Part shown: positions 1 to 6,327 of the stretch, piece after piece
Layout: every line of letters begins with the position of its first letter
How positions within the stretch are numbered: position 1 is the stretch's first letter
Source of the DNA: Ruminococcaceae bacterium UBA5396
GTDB taxonomy: Bacteria > Bacillota > Clostridia > Oscillospirales > Acutalibacteraceae
Reading direction: 5' to 3'
DNA: 6,327 nucleotides
Assembly: GCA_002410715.1 (NCBI GenBank)
Contig: DHOG01000024.1
Location: forward strand, 24,097 to 30,423
Made by a program: the position numbers and the translations under genes
The notes under the pieces: generated by a model
Database searches by the model: none
What the model saw: the letters and a program-made list of their open reading frames with translations, nothing else
What the model was told of the DNA's origin: nothing

Positions 1-3
1 AAT

Positions 4-12
4 CCCCATCCT
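4..12 (-). promoter_or_regulatory. Possible ribosome binding site of a following operon gene
   Basis: Just after the TAA stop of the propeller-Yip1 gene (16-14) the minus strand reads AGGATGGGG and then leaves the window. This purine run would suit a Shine-Dalgarno for a gene starting a few bases beyond position 1. No terminator hairpin is seen in the 13 bases left, so the operon probably continues, but the gene itself is not visible. Confidence 0.35.
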
Positions 13-13
13 G

Positions 14-2200
14 TTAAACATTTTTTCTTAGAACAATTTCTGAAATCACTGTACCAATAAAGTTGATAAAGTCTTGAAACAGAGTACTCACCATTAGAGT
101 GATAAATACTAACAGCGCCATGCCCAACACCGTCAATATAGAGGACTTTATTGTTTTGCCAAATTCAAAATCGTGTATTGCTGTCATACCAAAAAGAATA
201 AGAATGATGGTCCAAATATTGCACACCGTTTTTATAATTTCCATAAAGGCTCCCTCATCCGGAACCAAGACATGAGACATTGCAATAAACAATACCAGAC
301 TAAATATCTGTGGAAGCATGGCGTAACAAGTGATAATAAAGATTTCCTTCATCCTTCCCTTGCCCTCCATTAGGGAAGATACTCCCCAATTAACTACCGT
401 CCAGAGAAGAATGAGTCCCGAAGTGCCGATGACTGTAAAAACAGCATTATAATACTCAGGCTCATAGATATTGAACATGAACCCGCCGTTAATAATCGCC
501 AATATGCTAAATATGCTGTAAAGAGCCATTAGAACAAATGCCAGCCCCAACGAACCATGCCGTTTGTATTTGATTTCATTAAATGCATTGATGGGATGTG
601 TAATGGTTGTCATCATTGTTCTCAGCTTCACATTACTGATTAACACAACTCGACGCCTGGATGTATACATGACAAGTAATAAAATTGCTGCAATCAAAAG
701 AATGCTTAGAGGCGCAAGCCAGAAGAAATTATCGCTAAGAAAGGTGTTGCGTACTTTTAGAAATGCCTGAGTGTAGATGGTCCGGCTTGAGGCATAACGA
801 GCATATTCCATGGCCTTGTCATATTTTTGACTCACCAGATAGCCCTGGGCAATTCCGTTGTAAGCCAGCAAAAAATTTTTATCCTGACTGTGCACTTTTC
901 CCCAGAGAGGCATAGCTGCAGCATAATTACCCTGCAAATAGAGCCGGTCTGCTTGCCGAATTAATTCAAAATAAGGTGTCGGTTCGAAAACCGTTATACT
1001 TCCTTTGGTTGAATCTACAACCAAAATGTCTCCCTCTACATTAACAAGAGATACCGGCATTTCAAATGTACCTAATTGGGTTCCGCGCCCCACACCGCCA
1101 CCAAATATGGTGATAGGATTACAAGCGCTGTCGTAAATGAATATTTTTCCATAGGTTGAGTCTAACAAATATATGAACCCTTGCTCATCCACATCAATAT
1201 CAGCAAAAGTTGTCTTTCTCAAGTTTTGACCCCGGTCAACATAAGACATTCTGTCACTGAAATCAAAAGAGTCAGCATTGTTTGTACCTAAAATAGAACG
1301 GTAGGTGAGGATGTTTTCTCCATTCGGACTTAGTTTTCTTACCTGCCCTGTGCTGCTTTTGGATACCGATGTCAGCGTATATATAAAATCATCAGGTCCT
1401 AGACACAGTTCGGTAAACTGATATGGTAGACTCTGTATCCCGGTTGCTCTCAGCTCATCATTGCTAAAAAGCCTATCCAGAATTTGACCTATCAACTCCA
1501 GAGAGTCCATACCAACCTTGTTGGCTCCGTAAAATCCAAAGAAGCTACCGTCTTTTTTATAGATCATGGCACCGTAATATGAGCCTCTGCTTAGTACATA
1601 GATAAATCCTTTCCTGTCTTCTATCGCACCCATTGGTCTAAAGTCAAAGTTCTTCGGAAGCAACTCTGTCTTTGGTGAATCCAGTACTTTTTCCACGATA
1701 CCATTATTGTTGCAGACTAAAACGCGCCTACCCTCAGTATCAGAAATATACAGCTTTCCTTCATGACTAATAAACAGGTTTTCCGCCTTTTCAAACGTCT
1801 GCTTTTCGCCATTCAAAGTTATATTATCTATTAACCTGTTTACGGTATAATCCTGGTTTAGAACGATCACACGAGAATTGCCGCTATCCAGTATATAAAT
1901 ATTATTGTTTTGGGGAACATAAAAGATGCTCTGCGGCTCTTTCATGTCTTCAATTCCAAGAGAATTTCCGGTTATCAGTTTTCGAGGCACATAGCACGCC
2001 TTGTTAATGACCGGGTCACCATTGTAATCGTATGTATATGACTGGTAAGGCACGTCCTGCATGGAGCTGGCACTGGTGGTAACCGTAAGCAGAGTTAACA
2101 CAAGAGCCAACGCAATCAATACCCTTATAATTCCGGTTAATCGCCGTTTATTTGTATTTGTCAAAATCTTTTTTGGTAAGCAAGGGAACTGCCTATTCAT
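14..2200 (-). CDS. Secreted NHL-type beta-propeller + TPR-like segment + Yip1-domain membrane protein
   Basis: A 728-residue membrane protein of unknown function. Residues 1-20 are basic (KRR), followed by a hydrophobic core (about 23-40) and a signal-peptidase-like site after TTSA (residue 44). Six propeller-like blades follow, at about 86-124, 136-173, 186-225, 260-298, 330-368 and 377-410, each with a strand such as IYILDSGNSR, LYISDTEGRR, FIYVLSRG, FIYTLTS, FIYLLDSTYGK or ILVVDSTKG. This matches an NHL six-bladed propeller. Residues 410-480 resemble two TPR helices (ADRLYLQGNYAAAMPLW; AYNGIAQGYLVSQKYDKAMEYA). A first membrane helix (491-512) ends in SRRR, then comes the Yip1 signature HPINAFNEIKYKRHGS (535-550) and five helices at about 551-573, 585-606, 617-640, 655-676 and 685-707. 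Positive loops put the propeller outside and the HP-motif loop inside. The ATG has a strong Shine-Dalgarno and lies 33 nt after permease 2, so it belongs to the transporter operon. Family membership is fairly sure from motifs; the role (surface scaffold, sensor or transporter accessory) is inference. Confidence 0.88.
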   Translation of the reverse strand: MNRQFPCLPKKILTNTNKRRLTGIIRVLIALALVLTLLTVTTSASSMQDVPYQSYTYDYNGDPVINKACYVPRKLITGNSLGIEDMKEPQSIFYVPQNNNIYILDSGNSRVIVLNQDYTVNRLIDNITLNGEKQTFEKAENLFISHEGKLYISDTEGRRVLVCNNNGIVEKVLDSPKTELLPKNFDFRPMGAIEDRKGFIYVLSRGSYYGAMIYKKDGSFFGFYGANKVGMDSLELIGQILDRLFSNDELRATGIQSLPYQFTELCLGPDDFIYTLTSVSKSSTGQVRKLSPNGENILTYRSILGTNNADSFDFSDRMSYVDRGQNLRKTTFADIDVDEQGFIYLLDSTYGKIFIYDSACNPITIFGGGVGRGTQLGTFEMPVSLVNVEGDILVVDSTKGSITVFEPTPYFELIRQADRLYLQGNYAAAMPLWGKVHSQDKNFLLAYNGIAQGYLVSQKYDKAMEYARYASSRTIYTQAFLKVRNTFLSDNFFWLAPLSILLIAAILLLVMYTSRRRVVLISNVKLRTMMTTITHPINAFNEIKYKRHGSLGLAFVLMALYSIFSILAIINGGFMFNIYEPEYYNAVFTVIGTSGLILLWTVVNWGVSSLMEGKGRMKEIFIITCYAMLPQIFSLVLFIAMSHVLVPDEGAFMEIIKTVCNIWTIILILFGMTAIHDFEFGKTIKSSILTVLGMALLVFITLMVSTLFQDFINFIGTVISEIVLRKNV

Positions 2201-2206
2201 TCAATA

Positions 2207-2213
2207 CCCTCCC
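2207..2213 (-). promoter_or_regulatory. Ribosome binding site of the propeller-Yip1 gene
   Basis: On the minus strand GGGAGGG is followed by a 6-nt spacer (TATTGA) and then ATG at 2200. This is a near-ideal Shine-Dalgarno and fixes the start of the gene. It sits in the 33-nt gap after the permease 2 stop, which shows neither a hairpin nor a promoter. Confidence 0.85.
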
Positions 2214-2233
2214 GCTCGGTTTTAAGCTTTGAT

Positions 2234-3112
2234 CTAGTCTTTGATTCCGGCGCTGCTCATTGTCTCAATAACGTTGGACTGGGTTATGAGATAAACAATA
2301 ACGGGCGGAATCATTAGCAGTACACTAACCGCCATGGCGTTTCCGGCGCGGGCAATTCCGCCGCTTACTACCTGACCCATTATGGTAGGAAGAGTCTTTA
2401 GCTCCTCATTAAATATTGTACCTGAAGGTGACATGCCCCACATATCCCGAAAGGCAAACAGCGCGAGCGTCATCCATGCAGGCTTAATAATAGGCATAAC
2501 GATGTGCCAATATGTTCGAAAATATCCTGCTCCATCGATTTTTGCTGCCTCAAGCAGAGTGTCGGGGATACTGTCATCTATATATTGTTTAATTAAGAAT
2601 ACACCTAAAGAAGACGGCAGGTAGGGCAGAATGTAAACAAGATAGGTGTTAATCAGATGCAATTTCGAAAAGATTAAATACTGAGGAATCGCAAGTGTAT
2701 AGGCGTTATACAAAAGCGAAAATTGAACCACAAGAAAAATAATCTTCTTACCCTTGTAATCGGTTTTTGACAGTACAAAGGCAGCCAAGGATGCCACGAA
2801 AATATGCAAAAACGTGGTTACAAAACTGATGAAAAGACTATTAAATATGTAGCGAGATAAGGGAACATTCAAATTAGACAGCAATGTCGGTAGAACAAAA
2901 TAATTTAAAAGATTGGGTCGTTTCACGAAAAAACGGGGCGGCCATATCATCAATTCATCTAATGGTTTTAGGGATGTGATGATGGAATACACCATAGGGA
3001 TAATCATAAAACAGCCCAACGCCAACAAAACAGAGAAGTAAATAATATTGCCCATTCTGGTACGTGTATAGCGTTTATATTGAGAGGTTTTCATCTGGGT
3101 GCTGTCCCTCAC
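2234..3112 (-). CDS. Carbohydrate ABC transporter inner-membrane permease 2 (AraQ/UgpE/YtcP-like, CUT1)
   Basis: The second membrane subunit of a CUT1 sugar importer, 292 residues, the usual length. Hydrophobic helices lie at about 22-46, 88-113, 123-143, 155-176, 211-225 and 258-277. The cytoplasmic EAA loop that contacts the ATPase is clear: EAAKIDGAG at 188-196 followed by a proline at 207 (IVMPIIKP). The N-terminal ITSLKPLDEL and the C-terminal VIETMSSAGIKD are typical of AraQ/UgpE-class permeases. The start is uncertain. The GTG at 3112 overlaps the permease 1 stop as GTGA, suggesting translational coupling, but its AGGA lies only 2 nt upstream. An in-frame ATG at 3094 (residue 7) has GAGGGA 10 nt upstream and would give 286 residues. 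Both keep the first helix intact. The substrate cannot be read from the sequence; LplC/YtcP relatives suggest plant-wall oligosaccharides. The family call is secure. Confidence 0.95.
   Translation of the reverse strand: MRDSTQMKTSQYKRYTRTRMGNIIYFSVLLALGCFMIIPMVYSIITSLKPLDELMIWPPRFFVKRPNLLNYFVLPTLLSNLNVPLSRYIFNSLFISFVTTFLHIFVASLAAFVLSKTDYKGKKIIFLVVQFSLLYNAYTLAIPQYLIFSKLHLINTYLVYILPYLPSSLGVFLIKQYIDDSIPDTLLEAAKIDGAGYFRTYWHIVMPIIKPAWMTLALFAFRDMWGMSPSGTIFNEELKTLPTIMGQVVSGGIARAGNAMAVSVLLMIPPVIVYLITQSNVIETMSSAGIKD
3105..3110 (-). promoter_or_regulatory. Candidate ribosome binding site for the alternative ATG start of permease 2
   Basis: GAGGGA on the minus strand lies 10 nt before the in-frame ATG at 3094, inside the region that would be coding if GTG at 3112 is used. 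The GTG itself has only a closely spaced AGGA (3115-3118). The site therefore bears on which start is real, and both remain possible. Confidence 0.4.
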
Positions 3113-4020
3113 TTTCCTGTCATATCAATAAGCTTTCCAATTAAAACTCTTGCAACCGCCATAATCGCAAAAAGAAACACAGAAATGGCTGCAGCATACC
3201 CCATCTCATACCGTATGGTGCCCACATCAGTTAGATGCGTAACAATTGTATGCGTCATATAGTTAACACTTGGAAAGCCGGTTAATGCTACAGGAATTCC
3301 ACTTATGGAGAATGATGCCTGAATTTGCATTACGCATCCGAACAAAAGAATGTTTTTCATGGAGGGAAGCGTGATATACCACACCTCCTGCCAGCGATTA
3401 CGAATCCCGTCAATAGCGCCTGCCTCATAGATCTCCGGATTTACATTTTGCAAACCCGCAATATTTGCCAGAAATGAGACGCCTAAGCTGACCCATAGCT
3501 GTACAATAATTACCAATGTCATCGCATATTGGGCATCCTTAAACCATTGAATCGGAGATGTAATCAGACCCATATTGATTAAAAAGCTGTTGACGTAGCC
3601 CAAGCGATCCCCGCTGAATAATACCTGCCAAATAAAGAATGTACTTCCACCCAGTGCAGGAGAATAAAACAGAAAAGAAAGTACTCCTCTTAATTTTGGA
3701 CCGAATTCATTGATCATCCATGCAAGCAGAAATGAAAGCAAAAAACTTATTGGCCCGATAATCACTGCAAATATAAGGGTGTTTTTAACTGAAATTGGGA
3801 AGATATCATCATATAGAATCATATGAATATAGTTTTTAAATCCCGCGAATGAAGGCGTGGAGATCATATCGTAAGAAAAAAAGCTTAACCCGACGGATGA
3901 AATAACCGGAAGAACAGTAAACAAGAAAAACAAAATCGCAAATGGCGCAATCATCAAATGTAATTGCAAACGCTCTTTACCTAATTTTTTACCGGCTTTT
4001 GATGACGAATGTGGTTTCAA
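3109..4020 (-). CDS. Carbohydrate ABC transporter inner-membrane permease 1 (LplB/UgpA-like, CUT1)
   Basis: The first membrane subunit of the same importer, 303 residues, normal for the family. A basic cytoplasmic N-terminus (KAGKKLGKER) precedes six hydrophobic helices at about 22-46, 81-103, 113-135, 165-187, 223-245 and 273-295. The EAA loop reads EAGAIDGIRNRW (199-210) with LP at 218-219, the coupling-helix site for the ATPase. The start is TTG at 4020: a stop lies in frame five codons upstream (TAG, 4035-4033), AGGGGTG sits 7 nt before the TTG, and the next Met (residue 23) falls at the edge of the first helix, so TTG is well supported. It lies 49 nt after the binding-protein stop, and its TGA overlaps the possible GTG start of permease 2. 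It should form a heterodimer with that neighbour. No ATPase gene is seen, which is common for CUT1 operons that share an MsmK/UgpC-type ATPase. The substrate is unknown. Confidence 0.95.
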   Translation of the reverse strand: MKPHSSSKAGKKLGKERLQLHLMIAPFAILFFLFTVLPVISSVGLSFFSYDMISTPSFAGFKNYIHMILYDDIFPISVKNTLIFAVIIGPISFLLSFLLAWMINEFGPKLRGVLSFLFYSPALGGSTFFIWQVLFSGDRLGYVNSFLINMGLITSPIQWFKDAQYAMTLVIIVQLWVSLGVSFLANIAGLQNVNPEIYEAGAIDGIRNRWQEVWYITLPSMKNILLFGCVMQIQASFSISGIPVALTGFPSVNYMTHTIVTHLTDVGTIRYEMGYAAAISVFLFAIMAVARVLIGKLIDMTGK

Positions 4021-4027
4021 TTTAAAA

Positions 4028-4034
4028 CACCCCT
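4028..4034 (-). promoter_or_regulatory. Ribosome binding site supporting a TTG start for permease 1
   Basis: On the minus strand AGGGGTG is followed by the spacer TTTTAAA (7 nt) and then TTG at 4020. There is no ATG or GTG between the in-frame stop at 4035-4033 and this TTG, so the site decides in favour of the rare start codon. The 49-nt gap that holds it has no convincing hairpin. Confidence 0.8.
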
Positions 4035-4069
4035 AACACATCTTGTATACCGATGCCAACCCCGATTAA

Positions 4070-6327
4070 TCATTGAAGGTTATATTCATCTCTTTTTCTT
4101 GCAATCTCGATGTTTGCGTATTGGCTCCATTTATCAAGCATATCCTGCGGAATTTCTTTGTTAATCACTGTATTCCAAAATGCCTGATCAATAATTCTCG
4201 GAACGTAATATCCTCCGGCAATTTCGGGGAGCTCGTTTACTTTTTCCCATTGTTCCATTAAGGTATCTAAATCGCCTTTATCCCATGCCAATCTGGATAA
4301 AGCCTTAACATTTGCTGTAGAGTGTCTTCCGGCAACACCTAATATAGATTCAACATCAGCAGAATAACGATATTGCGTATCCTCTGATACCCACCATTTC
4401 AAGAAATCCCAAGCTTGTTTCTTGTTTTTTGACATATTAAGAATAACTGCTCCTGTACCGCCTGCCGCTTCTATATTGTTAATTGTCCCATCACGATTTT
4501 CGAATCCAGGAATAGGAGCCATTGTCCATCGTCCATCTATCTCCGGCGCAGCAACCTTTAACGTTGAATATAACGTATAAGACGAAATCGCAATTGGTAA
4601 TTCACCTGTTCTGAAACGGTTATAAAGATCATATGTAAGGGGAAACTTGTATTTTGTGTAAAAATCCGTCCAAAACTTGAAGGCCTCTATCGATTTAGGA
4701 TTGGTTAGATCTGTTTCAGACAGATCATTTGCATACATTTTTGCACCAAACTGCTGCAGTAAGGTTGGAAACAAATTCAGTGCGCCCATACCTGCATCTG
4801 TTTGCCCGATCTCTGTAATCTGCGTATAGGGCAAACCAATCTGCATATTATAGCGAGCCAGAATAGCAGATGCACCAAGCATCTCTTGCCATGTTTTTGG
4901 TAATTCTATACCCAGCTCATTCATTATGTCGGTTCGATAAAACATCATATTGAATTGTTGTGAATCCGGAAGTGCATAACACCCTCCGTTTAATTCGTAA
5001 GGACGAAGTGAGGATGGCATAAACCATTCTTTTACCGACTCAAAGTCATTTCCAAATTTCTTTAAATCATATAGGGCTCCACGCATTGCATAGTTTACCG
5101 GTTGCGCTCTTGAAAGCATCAAAGAGCAATCTGGTCCATTGCCCGAAAGAATTGCCTGAATGATTGAGGTGTTTACTACTCTTATATCTACCCCGATTTT
5201 ATGCTCGGGTGTAAATGAACTCTGAATCAAGCTATTGATGGCTTGAACTTGATCACGTCCCCAGTTGAGCCATAGGGTTATCTTTCCACCTTCATTGCTG
5301 CTTTCATGGGAAACGTTGTTATAATCCGCGAAAAAAGAAGCGATAAACCTCTGTGCCGAAAATGATACTTTTTCTAAAATACTTGAGGATTGACCTCTAT
5401 AAGGTTTATCAGGTGCTCCAAAAGTGATGACATCTATATCTAAAGGCATGTTTTTCATTTCATTCAGCCAAGAGTTTATTGAGCAATAATTAGTATAAAA
5501 GTCATCTTTATAATGTTGGGCTCTATATGGGTAATCAAGCATAAGTTTAATTACACTGGACATATTCCGAATGGTTATGGAATTAGTCCCCGCCTTCTTA
5601 CCTGTAAGTTCGTCAATTTCACCTGCTATCGAAGTGAGAACTTTGAGGTTTGATTCAAGGCTAGAGCGTAAATCAGGTATTTGACCGAACAAATTATAAT
5701 CTCGGTTTGGATCCGGAGAATCACCTGTAATCATTACTATTTTCCTATATATCGTTCCCAGACTGCTTACAATATTTTGCATTTCCCTATTAAAATCGGC
5801 AAGCGGACCTATGGTTACTTCCAGTGACAGGGTATGTTCTCCTTCACTTAAATAAATCAGGGAAGGCTTTCTATCTCTATCTAAAAACTCTTTATATTGC
5901 CAACCAAAACCATATGGAAACGAGATAGCATCTGCTTCAGTGAACGGAACTTTTCCGTCAATTTTCAACTTTCTGTATGAGTCGCAGTTAAGTAAATAGC
6001 TTTGACGGAATTTAAATCCCAATTTGTACAAACCATCACTGGGTATTTCAAATTTCCAATTTATAGTCTCACCCGGCTGCTGCCAGTTTGTTGAGCCAAT
6101 ATAGTTTACCTTGCTTTTAAAAGGATCTGTCGGATATACGCTTGGATCAGACGAATCAGATTTAGCAATTAAATCGTTTGAGGTTTTTAAGTCTGCTGAT
6201 TCGCCCTGTATAGAAATATGGTCTCCATTGTATTCTTTATATTTTTTGAAATTGTATTCAGCCATGGTTTCTGCATAAGATTTAACGTTTTCGGGGGGGG
6301 AGAGATAGATTTTATCTAAAGCAAATG
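4070..6327 (-). CDS. Large multidomain extracellular solute-binding protein of a CUT1 ABC importer (N-terminus beyond the window)
   Basis: The 3' part of a sugar-binding protein; 751 residues are visible, counting 20 upstream of Met 6265. Using that Met as residue 1, the parts are: a tail reading ALDKIYLSPPENVKSYAET before it, like the last strand of a preceding domain plus a linker; a beta-sandwich, CBM-like region at about 15-155 (INWKFEIPSDGLYKLGFKF, KLKIDGKVPF, IYLSEGEHTLSLEV); a mostly helical spacer at 156-325, beginning DFNREMQNIV and containing ITGDSPDPNRDY; and a class-I bacterial solute-binding domain at 327-731 (WLNWGRDQVQ, NGPDCSL, YALPDSQQFNMMFYRTDI, FRTGELPIAISSY, AWDFLKWWVSEDTQ). 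ATG 6265 has no Shine-Dalgarno and no signal peptide, and the frame is open to the edge, so it is not the start. Proteins of this layout that I recall from Paenibacillus are roughly 900-1000 residues with an exported N-terminus. The role is ligand capture for the two permeases downstream; the ligand is probably a glycan but is not identifiable. Confidence 0.92.
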   Translation of the reverse strand, partial: FALDKIYLSPPENVKSYAETMAEYNFKKYKEYNGDHISIQGESADLKTSNDLIAKSDSSDPSVYPTDPFKSKVNYIGSTNWQQPGETINWKFEIPSDGLYKLGFKFRQSYLLNCDSYRKLKIDGKVPFTEADAISFPYGFGWQYKEFLDRDRKPSLIYLSEGEHTLSLEVTIGPLADFNREMQNIVSSLGTIYRKIVMITGDSPDPNRDYNLFGQIPDLRSSLESNLKVLTSIAGEIDELTGKKAGTNSITIRNMSSVIKLMLDYPYRAQHYKDDFYTNYCSINSWLNEMKNMPLDIDVITFGAPDKPYRGQSSSILEKVSFSAQRFIASFFADYNNVSHESSNEGGKITLWLNWGRDQVQAINSLIQSSFTPEHKIGVDIRVVNTSIIQAILSGNGPDCSLMLSRAQPVNYAMRGALYDLKKFGNDFESVKEWFMPSSLRPYELNGGCYALPDSQQFNMMFYRTDIMNELGIELPKTWQEMLGASAILARYNMQIGLPYTQITEIGQTDAGMGALNLFPTLLQQFGAKMYANDLSETDLTNPKSIEAFKFWTDFYTKYKFPLTYDLYNRFRTGELPIAISSYTLYSTLKVAAPEIDGRWTMAPIPGFENRDGTINNIEAAGGTGAVILNMSKNKKQAWDFLKWWVSEDTQYRYSADVESILGVAGRHSTANVKALSRLAWDKGDLDTLMEQWEKVNELPEIAGGYYVPRIIDQAFWNTVINKEIPQDMLDKWSQYANIEIARKRDEYNLQ
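6293..6300 (-). repeat. C8 homopolymer inside the binding-protein coding region
   Basis: Eight G on the plus strand (C8 in the coding strand) encode part of the SPPE linker. The reading frame makes sense on both sides (LDKIYLS before, ENVKSYAE after), so no indel is evident here. Such a run is a place where replication slippage or a sequencing error could shift the frame. Confidence 0.7.

Noticed and set aside
7..9. ATG just after the Yip1 gene stop as the start of the next gene
   Set aside because: It lies inside the AGGATGGGG purine run, which looks more like a Shine-Dalgarno, and too few codons are visible to judge.
173..770. Plus-strand open frames at 173-373 and 564-770
   Set aside because: Both lie antisense inside the well-supported Yip1-domain coding region, lack convincing ribosome binding sites, and encode no recognisable protein.
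2382..3262. Plus-strand open frames at 2382-2624 and 3080-3262
   Set aside because: They are antisense to the two permease genes, whose helices and EAA motifs are intact. Chance frames.
4021..4069. Possible terminator or attenuator between the binding protein and permease 1
   Set aside because: The 49-nt gap has no stable inverted repeat followed by a T-run; it simply carries the permease 1 ribosome binding site.
4073..4261. Plus-strand open frame of 62 codons
   Set aside because: It is antisense to the C-terminal end of the binding protein and has no recognisable protein features.
4070..6265. A complete 731-residue binding protein starting at ATG 6265
   Set aside because: There is no Shine-Dalgarno and no signal peptide, and the frame is open for 20 more codons to the window edge, reading as a plausible domain end and linker. 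The gene is 5'-partial.
1..6327. CRISPR array, tRNA, rRNA, riboswitch, insertion sequence
   Set aside because: Almost the whole window is accounted for by four co-directional coding regions with short gaps. I saw no spaced direct repeats, transposase motifs or structured RNA signatures.

Overview
The window is one continuous stretch of a bacterial operon read entirely from the minus strand. In transcription order (right to left) it holds: the 3' part of a very large carbohydrate-binding ABC substrate-binding protein, two CUT1-type sugar permeases (LplB/UgpA-like, then AraQ/UgpE-like), and a membrane protein that joins a secreted six-bladed NHL-type propeller and a short TPR-like segment to a Yip1 membrane domain. 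The gaps are 49 nt, a 4 nt overlap, and 33 nt. No promoter or terminator lies between the genes, both ends of the window run into further sequence of the same operon, and no gene-free stretch approaches 300 bases.

The gene set, the purine-rich ribosome binding sites (AGGGGTG, GGGAGGG), the moderately AT-rich composition and the use of TTG and possibly GTG starts point to a Bacillota (Firmicutes) carbohydrate degrader, either Paenibacillaceae or a polysaccharide-using Clostridia. Both exported proteins carry several cysteines, which leans slightly towards an anaerobic clostridium, but this is weak evidence. The genus cannot be fixed from the sequence.

Layout: 14-2200 propeller/TPR/Yip1 membrane protein; 2234-3112 inner permease 2; 3109-4020 inner permease 1; 4070-6327 substrate-binding protein, whose N-terminus is missing. 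The ORF start that could be drawn at 6265 is an internal methionine: the frame stays open to the window edge, and the residues beyond it read as the end of another beta-sandwich domain plus a linker.

Working model: the large binding protein captures a glycan or oligosaccharide at the cell surface and delivers it to the two-permease channel, powered by an ATPase encoded elsewhere (probably a shared MsmK/UgpC-type protein, since none is seen here). The propeller-Yip1 protein is the least understood member. Its predicted topology puts the propeller outside the membrane next to the transporter, so a scaffold, docking or sensing role is possible but unproven.
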